64,000 nt of DNA from Acidimicrobium ferrooxidans (GTDB lineage: Bacteria; Actinomycetota; Geothermincolia; Fen-727; Anoxymicrobiaceae): positions 1,035,392 through 1,099,391 of the forward strand of contig DYIU01000001.1 in NCBI GenBank assembly GCA_020723485.1, read 5' to 3'. The translations under genes and the position numbers were made by a program. Of this stretch, positions 41,874 through 49,973 are shown in pieces. The notes below the pieces were generated by a model. That model searched no databases, had not been told where the DNA came from, and was given only the letters and a program-made list of their open reading frames with translations. Within the stretch, counting starts at the first letter, position 1. Every line of letters starts with the position of its first letter.

Positions 41874-42391
41874 TACTTGGGCTCGCCCTCGGGGTGCTCC
41901 TGGCGCCAGCGCCGCACGATGGGCCCGTCCTCGCGCCACGTGACGCAGCTGTCGAGGAGTCCGAGCTCCTGCGCCTGGCCGGCCATGGCCTTATCACGGG
42001 CGGCGTTATCGGGGACGTGCTTGCGGAGGTAGGCGCCCCGTCCCTGAACGCAGACGTTTCCCATGTTCATGATAAGAGCGGACAGGTGGGAGCATCCACG
42101 GTTAGAGCCCACAGTGCCTTTGACGAACTCAGAGAACCCGGGCTTGACCTTCGCCCCGACGAGCTCCTGGAGGCTGTCGATGCCTTCCACGCACTCCTCG
42201 AGCGGGGGGATCGGGAAAGCCCCCTTTATCTCCATTATCTCGCCTTCCCAGACCGAGACGAGCATCTCGACCTCAAGGCCGTGGAGCGGTTCGCCCAGTC
42301 GAGCGTCCGAAAGCGTGCCGACGAGCCTGAGGTTGTCTCCCTCGTCGAACGTCACGACCTTAATCTCCCTGGTGAAGATGCTGTCGCTGAT
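41870..42391 (-). CDS. DUF2889 family protein, apparent ATC start
   Basis: The conserved part runs from IFTREIKVVTF through LSDARLGEPLHGLEVEMLV, PLEECVEGIDSLQELVGAKV and GCSHLSALIMNMG, the DUF2889 pattern, whose function is unknown. Family proteins begin a few residues before the first of these. In this place there is no ATG, GTG or TTG; GAGGAGGG lies seven bases before ATC at 42391, giving 173 residues. The frame is open further upstream to an ATG at 42595, and a TTG at about 42445 exists, but neither has a ribosome site and the upstream ATG overlaps the divergent gene. Confidence 0.72.
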   Translation of the reverse strand: MSDSIFTREIKVVTFDEGDNLRLVGTLSDARLGEPLHGLEVEMLVSVWEGEIMEIKGAFPIPPLEECVEGIDSLQELVGAKVKPGFSEFVKGTVGSNRGCSHLSALIMNMGNVCVQGRGAYLRKHVPDNAARDKAMAGQAQELGLLDSCVTWREDGPIVRRWRQEHPEGEPKY

Positions 42392-42491
42392 GTCTGAACC
42401 CTCCTCGTGAATCGCGGCGATGCCGCGCCCGGGCAATCCAGCCCGAATGATAACACGGCGGCGTGCGGGCGTACGACCGGGGCGCCCGAAA

Positions 42492-42500
42492 TGATAGAAT
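42492..42500 (+). promoter_or_regulatory. Extended -10 promoter candidate
   Basis: TGATAGAAT fits TGN plus TAGAAT, 48 bases before the second crotonase ATG, which has AAAAAGGAAGG upstream. It resembles the promoters at 10259 and 12115. Confidence 0.45.
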
Positions 42501-42548
42501 TCCCGTGGCGCGGGCGCGCCTACGACTACGCGAAAAAGGAAGGCTGAC

Positions 42549-43340
42549 ATGGACGAGCTTCTTGTTGAAAGAGACGGCAACGTAGAGATAATCACCCTGA
42601 ACCGGCCCGAGGTGCTGAACGCCCTGACCTACGGAATGGTCCGGGGCCTCGGCGACCTGCTCGAGGAGGCCCAGGTGGACGACTCCATACGGGCTGTCGT
42701 CGTCACCGGCGCCGGGGAGAAGGCTTTCAGTACCGGGGCCGACCTGACCGGCAAGGGGAGCATGCGCGAGGACGCCTACAAGCCGATAGGGATGCGCATC
42801 ACCACGTTCGGTTACTCACGGATGATAACCGCGATGTGGTCGCTCGAGAAGCCGGTCATAGCGGCGATAAACGGCACCGTCGCGGGTGCCGCATGCAACT
42901 TCGCCCTCTCGAGCGACATGATCATCGCGGCGGATACCGCGAGGTTCATCCAGGTTTTCACCAGGCGCGGCCTGGTGGCCGACGCGGGGGGCACCTACTT
43001 CCTGCCGCGGCTTGTAGGCCTCCCCAGGGCAAAGGAGCTGATGTTCCTGGCCGAGGACCTGCCCGCAGAAAAGGCGCTCGAGATAGGGCTCATATACAAG
43101 GTTGTGCCGCTCGCCGACCTCATGGACGAGGCGGTAGGGCTCGCCCAGCGCCTCGCAAAGGGGCCCACCCGTGCCATCGGCATGATCAAGTCGATGCTCA
43201 ACAAGTCGTTCGAGTCCGACCTCCTGACCGCGCTCGAGCGCGAGGCCTCGCTCCAGGGAGTGGTCACCAGCACCGAGGACGTTGTGGAGGGAGTGACCTC
43301 GTTCCTGCAGAAGAGGCCCCCCGAGTTCAAGGGCAACTGA
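42549..43340 (+). CDS. Enoyl-CoA isomerase-type crotonase (PaaG-like)
   Basis: The 263-residue protein is a crotonase with GTVAGAACNFALSSD; the first catalytic glutamate position is Asn and the second is Phe. FTRRGLVADAGGTYFLPRLVG is close to PaaG-type isomerases, in which an Asp of that loop does the chemistry; this is split here as FTRRGLVADAGG and TYFLPRLVG. It probably shifts a double bond or rearranges a CoA ester rather than adding water. A repeat pair follows its stop. Confidence 0.88.
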   Translation: MDELLVERDGNVEIITLNRPEVLNALTYGMVRGLGDLLEEAQVDDSIRAVVVTGAGEKAFSTGADLTGKGSMREDAYKPIGMRITTFGYSRMITAMWSLEKPVIAAINGTVAGAACNFALSSDMIIAADTARFIQVFTRRGLVADAGGTYFLPRLVGLPRAKELMFLAEDLPAEKALEIGLIYKVVPLADLMDEAVGLAQRLAKGPTRAIGMIKSMLNKSFESDLLTALEREASLQGVVTSTEDVVEGVTSFLQKRPPEFKGN

Positions 43341-43342
43341 AA

Positions 43343-43438
43343 GCGCACAATGGGGTCAGGTCACTTTGTTGCGTCTGCCACCCGCAGTCGGCAAGAGCTC
43401 TTAGAACGCAACAAAGTGACCTGACCCCATTGTTGCAT
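43343..43438. repeat. REP-like element, inverted pair
   Basis: Arms at 43343-43377 and 43405-43438 pair over GGGGTCAGGTCACTTTGTTG plus CGT, and both carry CG where the pair at 32885 carries CA. Outer GCACAATG and CATTGTTGC also largely pair. Confidence 0.9.
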
Positions 43439-43474
43439 GGTAGACTTCTGGCGTGGGTGCATCTCTTATGAGAA

Positions 43475-44431
43475 GTGGGGGTGGTATTGGTGGCCGAAAC
43501 GGCTGGGACCGAGCTGCAGGAGCGCGTATCCATCGTCCAATCCTGGAAGGACTCACCTAGACCCCAGAGGGCCATCTTCGCGGTGATGCTCTTCTACATC
43601 TTCATGACAGGGGTCGTTCATCTAACAACGTGGCTCAGGCACGATATCCCGATGAAGCCATGGGCGGTCGCCTTTGCGATGCTCTCGATGCTGGTCTTCT
43701 GCATCTGGCATTCCTGGATGGTCAAGGGCCCCAGGCAGACGGTTGCCTTCTTCCTCATCGCCTGGGTGATCAGCTGGGTGTGCGAGTTCGTCGGGCACAA
43801 CTACGCCTGGTGGTTCGGGCACTACAAGTACACCGAGACGCTCGGCCCGCGCCTGGGAGGTGTCCCGCTCGTAATAATCGTCACGTGGGCCGTCATAATC
43901 TACTCATCCTTCATGCTCATCGACTGGCTCCTCGGATTTGAGGGCGCTTCCAGGGCGCGCTCCTGGTGGGGCAAGGTCATCTGGGCCGCGGTCATCGCGG
44001 CCACGACGGCGACCGCAACGGTCGCCTGGGACATGATGGTAGACCCTATGGCGACCTCCCGCCTCTGGCTCGAGGTCGGGGGAAAGAAGCCGTGGTGGTG
44101 GTGGGAGTCGGGGCCCTACCTGAGGGAGCTAACGGTCTGGAAGGGCAAGGGAGGCGTGCCCATCGGCAACTTCGTGGGCTGGTGGCTCGCGCCGTTCTTC
44201 ATCATCCTCATCTTCTACCTCGTCTTCCAGAAGCGTAACGTGATATCCGGCAAGCTGGTGAACGCCGTCCCGTGGCTCATCTACTTCTACATGTTCTTTG
44301 CTGTGGTTATATTCGTTCTGGAGATGAACTGGTTCGAGGACGGCTACAACCAGGTCGCCCTCATAGCTTTCTTCACGATGATGCCGCTTATCCTGGTGGG
44401 TCTGCTCAAGTTCATCCGCGACTATAGTTGA
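43475..44431 (+). CDS. Carotenoid biosynthesis protein, DUF422/CruF-like membrane protein
   Basis: The protein of up to 318 residues has about eight membrane helices. The conserved segments GHNYAWWFGHYKYTETLGPR and VAWDMMVDPMA mark the DUF422/CruF family, which includes carotenoid 1',2'-hydratases of C40 and C50 carotenoids. It supports carotenoid chemistry together with the CrtI-like genes, although they lie 25-40 kb away. The start is uncertain: GTG at 43475, or GTG at 43490 with better spacing to GGGGGTGG. Confidence 0.8.
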   Translation: MGVVLVAETAGTELQERVSIVQSWKDSPRPQRAIFAVMLFYIFMTGVVHLTTWLRHDIPMKPWAVAFAMLSMLVFCIWHSWMVKGPRQTVAFFLIAWVISWVCEFVGHNYAWWFGHYKYTETLGPRLGGVPLVIIVTWAVIIYSSFMLIDWLLGFEGASRARSWWGKVIWAAVIAATTATATVAWDMMVDPMATSRLWLEVGGKKPWWWWESGPYLRELTVWKGKGGVPIGNFVGWWLAPFFIILIFYLVFQKRNVISGKLVNAVPWLIYFYMFFAVVIFVLEMNWFEDGYNQVALIAFFTMMPLILVGLLKFIRDYS

Positions 44432-44461
44432 ACAAACGGGGCTCAGCCCTTATCTTATTGG

Positions 44462-44507
44462 GGGGCCAGGCCGCGCATGTGCGTCTCGGCATGCACGGCC
44501 TGGCTCC
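44462..44507 (+). promoter_or_regulatory. Long hairpin in the leader of the surface deacetylase gene
   Basis: GCCAGGCCG and CGGCCTGGC pair, extended outward by three pairs; inside, GCATG and CATGC pair after one mismatch, around a 10-base loop. The structure ends 19 bases before the ATG at 44527. No T-run follows. It could be an attenuating or regulated leader; I do not recognise a riboswitch class. Confidence 0.5.
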
Positions 44508-44526
44508 TTTGGTGAAAGGACTCTGC

Positions 44527-46593
44527 ATGAAGAATAAGAAGGTTTGCATCCCGATGCTGCTCGCGGCGGCAATGGTCCTGGCCGCGGGCGCCCCGGCGCT
44601 CGGCGCCTGGAACGGGGGCCACGACGTATTGGGAGCTAACGAGGCCCGGAAGACGTGGTACTTCGCCGAGGGCACGACGCGCGGCGGCTTCCACGAGTAT
44701 GTCTGCATCCTGAATCCCGGCGAGAGGGTCGCCCTCGCGGACCTCACCTACATGCTCGGCGACGGCCGGAACATAGACCTGCGGTACGACCTGGCACCGG
44801 GAAGCCGCACCACGATCGACGTCAACACCCAGATACCTCCCGAGAGCGACGCCTCCATACGGGTGACCGCGAGCGAGCCGGTAGTAGCGGAACGTTCGAT
44901 GTACTTCGACTACAAGGGGGCGTGGTCCGGCGGGCATGACGTGGCCGGCGCGGCCGGCCCGCTCACCACGTGGTATTTCGCCGAGGGATGCACGCGGGAG
45001 GGATTCGACACCTACCTCTGCCTCGCCAACCCCGCCGAGGACGACGCCGTGGTGGACATAGAGTACTACTGCGCGGACGGGCAGTTGGTCGAGCGCAACG
45101 GGGTCAGGGTCGGCGCGAAGAGCAGGTTCACAGCCCCGGTCCACGAGGACGAGTACGGGATAGGGAGGCATAACGACTTCCACGGGGACGCGAGCATAAA
45201 GGTGCGCTCGACAAACGGCGTCGGGGTCATAGCCGAGCGCCCGATGTACTTCAACTACAAGCCGTACCTGACCGGAGGGCACGACGTGGTGGGTGCCGCC
45301 GGGCCGGAGAAAGCCTGGTACTTCGCGGAAGGCTCCACCAGGGACGGGTTCGATACGTTCCTCTGCCTGGGCAACCCGGGCGCTCAGAAGGCGAAGGTCA
45401 ATGTCTATTATTACTGCGGCGACGGGAACAACGAGCAGCGCCGCGACATCGAGGTGGCGCCGCACAGCCGCTTCACCATACCGGTGCATGAGACCGCGAA
45501 CGGTATCGGAAGGCATAACAATCCGCACGGGGACTTCAGCATCCGGGTTGAATCGGCCAACGGCATTCCGGTGGTGGCGGAGAGGCCGGTCTACTTCTTC
45601 TACAAGCCTTTCTGGAGCGGGGGACACGACGTCATGGGGGCGCTCGAGCCCGGGGCGGCCTGGTACTTCGCGGAGGGGTGCACCAGGCAGGGCTACGACA
45701 CGTACCTGAGCATCGCCAACACCGAGAACCGGGACGCGAGCGTGAACATCACGTACTTCTGCGGGGACGGGAGCCGTGTCGAGAAGAAAGACGTAGCCGT
45801 GCCGCGGGAGTCGAGGTCCACGGTAGCGGTGCACGACCCGGCGCTCGGCATCGGGCGCTCAGATGACAACCGCGGTGACGTCAGCATCAAGGTCGAATCG
45901 GCCAACGGGGTCAAGGTAGTGGCCGAGCGACCGGTGTACTTCGCAGACAGGTGGCGCACGATGGACCGCAACGCGGTGGCCGGCGCGTACGGCTGGGGCG
46001 AGGTCTTCAACGGCAACACCCGGAAGAACACGGTGGCGCTCACCTTCGACATGGAGACCAACGGGGCGACCGCGGCCCGGGTGCTGGACATCCTGCAGTC
46101 ACACGGGGTCAGGGCTACCTGCTTCGTCACGGGAGGCTACCCGGGGCAGTATCCCTCAGTGGTGACGCGGATGGCGGCCGAGGGCCACGAGATAGCCAGC
46201 CACGGGGTCTCCCACGCCATGTTCACCAGGATCTCCTATGCGCAGGTCGAAAGCGAGCTGGCGCAGACGGAGGCCGCCGTGAACGCCCTCACCGGTTTCT
46301 CGACAAAACCGTACTTCAGGTTCCCATACGGCGACAGGAACGCCGGGCTCATCAACTTCATCAACTCGCGCGGCTACCTGTCGGTCTACTGGAGCGTTGA
46401 CCCCCAGGAGTGGAGCAACAACTCTGTCGCCGCCGTTCAGGCGAACGTCCTCTCGAACTCGCACGCGGGCTCGATAATCCTCATGCACGACAGGGACAAG
46501 ACGGTTGCGGCCCTCCCCGGGATAATCGACGGCCTGCGGGCTCGCGGCCTCGAGCCGGTGACCCTTACCGAGGTGCTCTACCCCGGTCCCTGA
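44527..46593 (+). CDS. Secreted protein: four WYFAEG (DUF5719-like) repeats plus polysaccharide deacetylase domain
   Basis: The 688-residue protein has a signal peptide (KNKKVCIPMLLAAAMVLAAG, cleaved near residue 27). Four repeats start with WYFAEG at residues 44, 149, 264 and 379, each 105-115 residues and ending with VVAERPVYF-like sequence and a GGHDV linker. From about residue 502 a NodB domain follows (VALTFDMETNG, ASHGVSHAMF, RFPYGDRN). The usual TFDD is TFDM, so one metal-ligand aspartate is missing while the histidine pair and the RXPYG motif remain. The repeats probably bind wall or glycan. Alternative start codons upstream lack a signal peptide. Confidence 0.88.
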   Translation: MKNKKVCIPMLLAAAMVLAAGAPALGAWNGGHDVLGANEARKTWYFAEGTTRGGFHEYVCILNPGERVALADLTYMLGDGRNIDLRYDLAPGSRTTIDVNTQIPPESDASIRVTASEPVVAERSMYFDYKGAWSGGHDVAGAAGPLTTWYFAEGCTREGFDTYLCLANPAEDDAVVDIEYYCADGQLVERNGVRVGAKSRFTAPVHEDEYGIGRHNDFHGDASIKVRSTNGVGVIAERPMYFNYKPYLTGGHDVVGAAGPEKAWYFAEGSTRDGFDTFLCLGNPGAQKAKVNVYYYCGDGNNEQRRDIEVAPHSRFTIPVHETANGIGRHNNPHGDFSIRVESANGIPVVAERPVYFFYKPFWSGGHDVMGALEPGAAWYFAEGCTRQGYDTYLSIANTENRDASVNITYFCGDGSRVEKKDVAVPRESRSTVAVHDPALGIGRSDDNRGDVSIKVESANGVKVVAERPVYFADRWRTMDRNAVAGAYGWGEVFNGNTRKNTVALTFDMETNGATAARVLDILQSHGVRATCFVTGGYPGQYPSVVTRMAAEGHEIASHGVSHAMFTRISYAQVESELAQTEAAVNALTGFSTKPYFRFPYGDRNAGLINFINSRGYLSVYWSVDPQEWSNNSVAAVQANVLSNSHAGSIILMHDRDKTVAALPGIIDGLRARGLEPVTLTEVLYPGP

Positions 46594-46614
46594 TCCATGT
46601 CGTGGCACCGGAAA

Positions 46615-47013
46615 TCAATACGAGACCACCGGTGACTGCTTATCGTCCACATACCTGTACTTGAGTAGCTCGGGCACGTCTGATGGGTAGACCGTTATCT
46701 CATTCCGGTCTTCCGAGAAGCCTATCTTCGTGGGGTCGCCCGATTCCTCGCCGTACCTCACCTCGAGCGCGAAGCCGTCGGTGTCCTCGGACACGATCTC
46801 GTAGGATGTCTCCACCGGCTTTGTACTTCCCCCGAAGTAATACACGGTGTCGGGACCGTAGTAGACATCGGCGTTTGTGCCCGGCGATACGTTCTCCCAG
46901 TGCCCCAGGAGCGCAGCGGCAGGTGTCGAAAGGTCGCGCTTCGCGGTTGCGCAGCCGGTCCCAACCGCCGCGGTAAGAGCGAGCGCTGCAACGAGGACGG
47001 TGAACCTTTTCAT
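46615..47013 (-). CDS. Small lipoprotein, unknown function
   Basis: ATG at 47013 follows AGGAGAGAGGA and gives 132 residues. A signal segment (RFTVLVAALALTAAVGTGC) ends in a lipobox Cys near residue 21. The mature part (LLGHWENVSPGTNADVYYG, YYFGGSTKPVETSYEIVSED) resembles small lipocalin-like or DUF-type domains that report a fit to a threshold, but no family is certain. It ends just after the surface deacetylase gene, convergent. Confidence 0.75.
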   Translation of the reverse strand: MKRFTVLVAALALTAAVGTGCATAKRDLSTPAAALLGHWENVSPGTNADVYYGPDTVYYFGGSTKPVETSYEIVSEDTDGFALEVRYGEESGDPTKIGFSEDRNEITVYPSDVPELLKYRYVDDKQSPVVSY

Positions 47014-47111
47014 TCCTCTCTCCTGTTCGTGCCGGGACGCCCCAAGCATACCTCAACTCCTACAGGTTTGACGCGCGCATTCGAGAAGAAGTGCCCCGGA
47101 GGTGATGCGGC

Positions 47112-48497
47112 GTGGAGGAACTCGATGCAAGCCGGATAGTAGCGCGCCAGCGAGATTTCTTCGATTCGGGGGCGACCAGGGATGTGGGAGTCAGGGAGAA
47201 ACATCTGAAGGCCCTGGCGAGGGCCATCGACGGAGCCAGGTCGCGAATCCTGAAAGCCATGAAGGAGGACATGGGCAAGCCGGGGTGGGAGGCCTACATC
47301 GCCGAGATGGGACAGTCACTCTCCGACCTCGACCGCGCCGCGAGGAACGTGCGCTCCTGGGCGCGTCCGAGGCTGGTCGCAACGCCCCCCTACCTGTTTC
47401 CAGCCTCGAGCTGGATATACCCAGAGCCGCTCGGCGTCTCGCTCATAATCGCGCCGTGGAACTACCCGATGGGGCTGGCGGTCGCCCCGCTCGTCGGGGC
47501 TGTCGCGGCAGGCGACTGCGCGGTGGTCAAGCCGTCCGAGATTGCGCCCGCGACCTCCGCTGTGCTGGCTGCGGTCCTGAGTGAGACGTTCGACCCCGCG
47601 TACGTGAAGGCCGTGGAGGGCGGGCCGGAGGTGGCCCGGTCGCTTCTCGAGCAGCGGTTTGACTGCATCTTCTATACCGGCAGCGCGCGCGTGGGCCAGC
47701 TGGTGATGGAGGCAGCGGCGAAGAACCTCACGCCGGTGACTCTGGAGCTGGGCGGTAAGTGCCCGTGCATAGTGGAACCGGACACGGACCTCCGACATAC
47801 CGCGCGCCGAGTCGCCTGGGGCAAGTTCTTCAACGCCGGCCAGACCTGCATCAGCCCCGACTACTTGCTGGTGAACAGCGCCGCGAAACAAGAACTCATC
47901 ACCGAGCTTGCGGCCTGCGTGCGCCGTTTCTACGGGGACGACCCCTCGAAGAGCCCTGACTACGCGCGGATGGTGAGCGACGCCCACTTCGAGCGGGTGA
48001 AGGCGCTGCTCGACGCGGGGGAGGTCGTTACAGGCGGCGAGACTGATGCTCGCAGCCGCTTCATCGCCCCGACGATCCTCGACCGTGTATCTCCTGAGGA
48101 CCAGGTGATGCAGGAGGAGATATTCGGGCCCGTCCTCCCGGTGGTTGAATACGGAGAGCTCGAGGAGGCTATAGCGTTCGTGAACGAGAGGCCCAGGCCG
48201 CTCGCGCTATACCTCTTCACGCGCGACCGGGGCAAGCAGGCGCGCGTCCTGGCCGAGACCTCCTCCGGCGGGTGCTGCATCAACGACGTGATGGTACATT
48301 TCTCCAACAGCAGGCTGCCGTTCGGGGGAGTCGGGATGAGCGGCTTCGGCAAGTACCACGGCAGGCACAGCTTCGACACCTTCTCTAACCTCAAGGGTGT
48401 CGTGCGCAAGAGCTTCCTGTTCGATGCGTATGTCAGGTATCCTCCATACAGGAACGCGCTGAAGTGGACGCGGAAGCTGCTCCGCTACGTCTTCTGA
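47112..48497 (+). CDS. Aldehyde dehydrogenase family protein
   Basis: The 461-residue protein has the NAD-binding PWNYPMGLAVAPL segment, the glutamate in LELGGKCPCIV and the catalytic cysteine in FNAGQTCISPDY. The short length, lack of an N-terminal extension and C-terminal PPYRNALKWTRKLLRYVF (in part: KWTRKLLRYVF) resemble class 3 fatty-aldehyde dehydrogenases, which oxidise long-chain aldehydes near membranes. GTG at 47112 follows GGAGGTGATGCGGC. The geranylgeranyl-reductase-like gene follows after 16 bases, suggesting shared work on lipids. Confidence 0.92.
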   Translation: MEELDASRIVARQRDFFDSGATRDVGVREKHLKALARAIDGARSRILKAMKEDMGKPGWEAYIAEMGQSLSDLDRAARNVRSWARPRLVATPPYLFPASSWIYPEPLGVSLIIAPWNYPMGLAVAPLVGAVAAGDCAVVKPSEIAPATSAVLAAVLSETFDPAYVKAVEGGPEVARSLLEQRFDCIFYTGSARVGQLVMEAAAKNLTPVTLELGGKCPCIVEPDTDLRHTARRVAWGKFFNAGQTCISPDYLLVNSAAKQELITELAACVRRFYGDDPSKSPDYARMVSDAHFERVKALLDAGEVVTGGETDARSRFIAPTILDRVSPEDQVMQEEIFGPVLPVVEYGELEEAIAFVNERPRPLALYLFTRDRGKQARVLAETSSGGCCINDVMVHFSNSRLPFGGVGMSGFGKYHGRHSFDTFSNLKGVVRKSFLFDAYVRYPPYRNALKWTRKLLRYVF

Positions 48498-48513
48498 ACA
48501 GGAGGTAGCTCGA

Positions 48514-49875
48514 ATGCCTGACCGAGAAGTGGACGTTCTGGTAGTCGGCGCCGGCACCGGCGGTGCTTACATGGCCTGGAAGCTCGCGGGGGCCGGCCAC
48601 AGCTGCCTGGTTCTCGAGAAGGAGGACCTGGGCGAGCTGGGCAAGGCCATCGGCCCCTTCCACATGGAGGAGGTCGCCTTCGGGCGGTTCGGTATCCCGC
48701 TTCCCGAAGGCGGCGAGCTCATGCACACCGTAGACCGAATCACCATGTGGGCGCCCGGCGGGGGGCACAGCGTCGGGTTCAGCTTCCCAACGATGGTCAT
48801 GGACAAGCCCCTGTTCATCCAGAGGATGCAGGGGTATGCGCGCGACGCCGGCGCGGAGATAATCGAGCGGATGGCGGTGGAGGAGCTGGTGCTGGAGGGC
48901 GGCGTGCTGCGGGGCGTTGTGGCGCGGGGCGGTGACGGCGAGCTCTCCGTCCGGGCGAGGCTCATCGTCGACGCTTCGGGCATCGACGGCGCGGTGCGCA
49001 CCCGGATGCCGTCGGGAAAGTGGTTCGAGAACGATCCCGTTTCGCCCGAGGACACCATCTTCGTGTACATGGAGACCTGGAAGGACGTGGAGACCGACCT
49101 TCCCCACGGGGTCAACAGCTACCCGTACTACCAGGGCTGGTGCGCCCCGGCGGCGGGGGACACCATGATAGTGGGCATCGGGATGACCGGCGGCTTCGAA
49201 GCGGCCAGAAGGCGCCACAAGGAGTTCATGAAGGTCATACCGGTGAAAGGTAAGCCGGTGGACAGCACGGTCGGCAGGATTCCGTACAGGCGCCCGCCCC
49301 TCTCCCTCGTCGACAACCGGCTCATGGTCGTGGGGGACGCCGCCTGCATGAACAAGCCGTTCTCCGGCGAGGGCGTCGTCTCGGGATTCGCCGGGTGCGC
49401 GATCGCCGCCCGGGTGGCCGCCACCGCGCTCGCGAGCGACGACCTGACGCGGGACGGTCTGTGGCTCTTCAATGTTGATTATTTCCGCGGTCAGGGCGCG
49501 AAGTTCGCGTTCCTGACCGCCTCGCTCCCAGGGATGATGGCAATAGGGCCGGCTGAGATGGACCTGCTGTTCGAGGCAGGGTTCCTGAGCGAGGAATCGT
49601 CGCTCGCCATGCAGGAGGAGTACGAGGTCAAGTCGGACCCGGCCGAAGCGCTTAAGGGCCTGCCGGTGCTCGCCCGGGGGCTCGCCACCGGTGTCCTCAA
49701 GCCCTCGTCTCTCGCAGGGATAGCTCGGGCGGGGATGACGGCTGCAAGGTTAAGGGCCCACTACGGCTTCTACCCTGGCGACACGATGGGGTTCGGTGAC
49801 TGGGTGAAGAAGGTCGCCCCGCTCTGGCACAAGGCCGAGAGGGCGAAGCACGCTTACTTCGCAGGCATCCGGTAG
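48514..49875 (+). CDS. Geranylgeranyl-reductase-like FAD-dependent oxidoreductase
   Basis: The 453-residue protein starts with VDVLVVGAGTGGAYMAWKLA, quoted in part, an FAD-binding GXGXXG site, and has RLIVDASGIDGAVRTRM and MVVGDAACMNKPFSGEGVVS, the pattern of geranylgeranyl reductases and related halogenase-fold flavoproteins. Such enzymes saturate prenyl chains of lipids, quinones or chlorophyll. The substrate is unknown. It is co-transcribed with an aldehyde dehydrogenase. Its stop codon TAG begins a repeat pair. Confidence 0.83.
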   Translation: MPDREVDVLVVGAGTGGAYMAWKLAGAGHSCLVLEKEDLGELGKAIGPFHMEEVAFGRFGIPLPEGGELMHTVDRITMWAPGGGHSVGFSFPTMVMDKPLFIQRMQGYARDAGAEIIERMAVEELVLEGGVLRGVVARGGDGELSVRARLIVDASGIDGAVRTRMPSGKWFENDPVSPEDTIFVYMETWKDVETDLPHGVNSYPYYQGWCAPAAGDTMIVGIGMTGGFEAARRRHKEFMKVIPVKGKPVDSTVGRIPYRRPPLSLVDNRLMVVGDAACMNKPFSGEGVVSGFAGCAIAARVAATALASDDLTRDGLWLFNVDYFRGQGAKFAFLTASLPGMMAIGPAEMDLLFEAGFLSEESSLAMQEEYEVKSDPAEALKGLPVLARGLATGVLKPSSLAGIARAGMTAARLRAHYGFYPGDTMGFGDWVKKVAPLWHKAERAKHAYFAGIR

Positions 49876-49972
49876 CGCAACATCGGGGTCAGGTCATTTT
49901 GTTGCATTTGCAGCAGTACACCGAGAATGCCTCGTGAAATGCAACAAAATGACCTGACCCCGATGTTGCATC
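49875..49972. repeat. REP-like element, inverted pair with shared substitution
   Basis: Arms at 49875-49910 and 49937-49972 pair over GGGGTCAGGTCATTTTGTTG plus CATTT. The C-to-T change (CATTTTG for CACTTTG) is present in both arms in complementary form. The flanks GCAACATC and GATGTTGC also pair. It fills the space between two convergent stop codons. Confidence 0.92.
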
Positions 49973-49973
49973 T

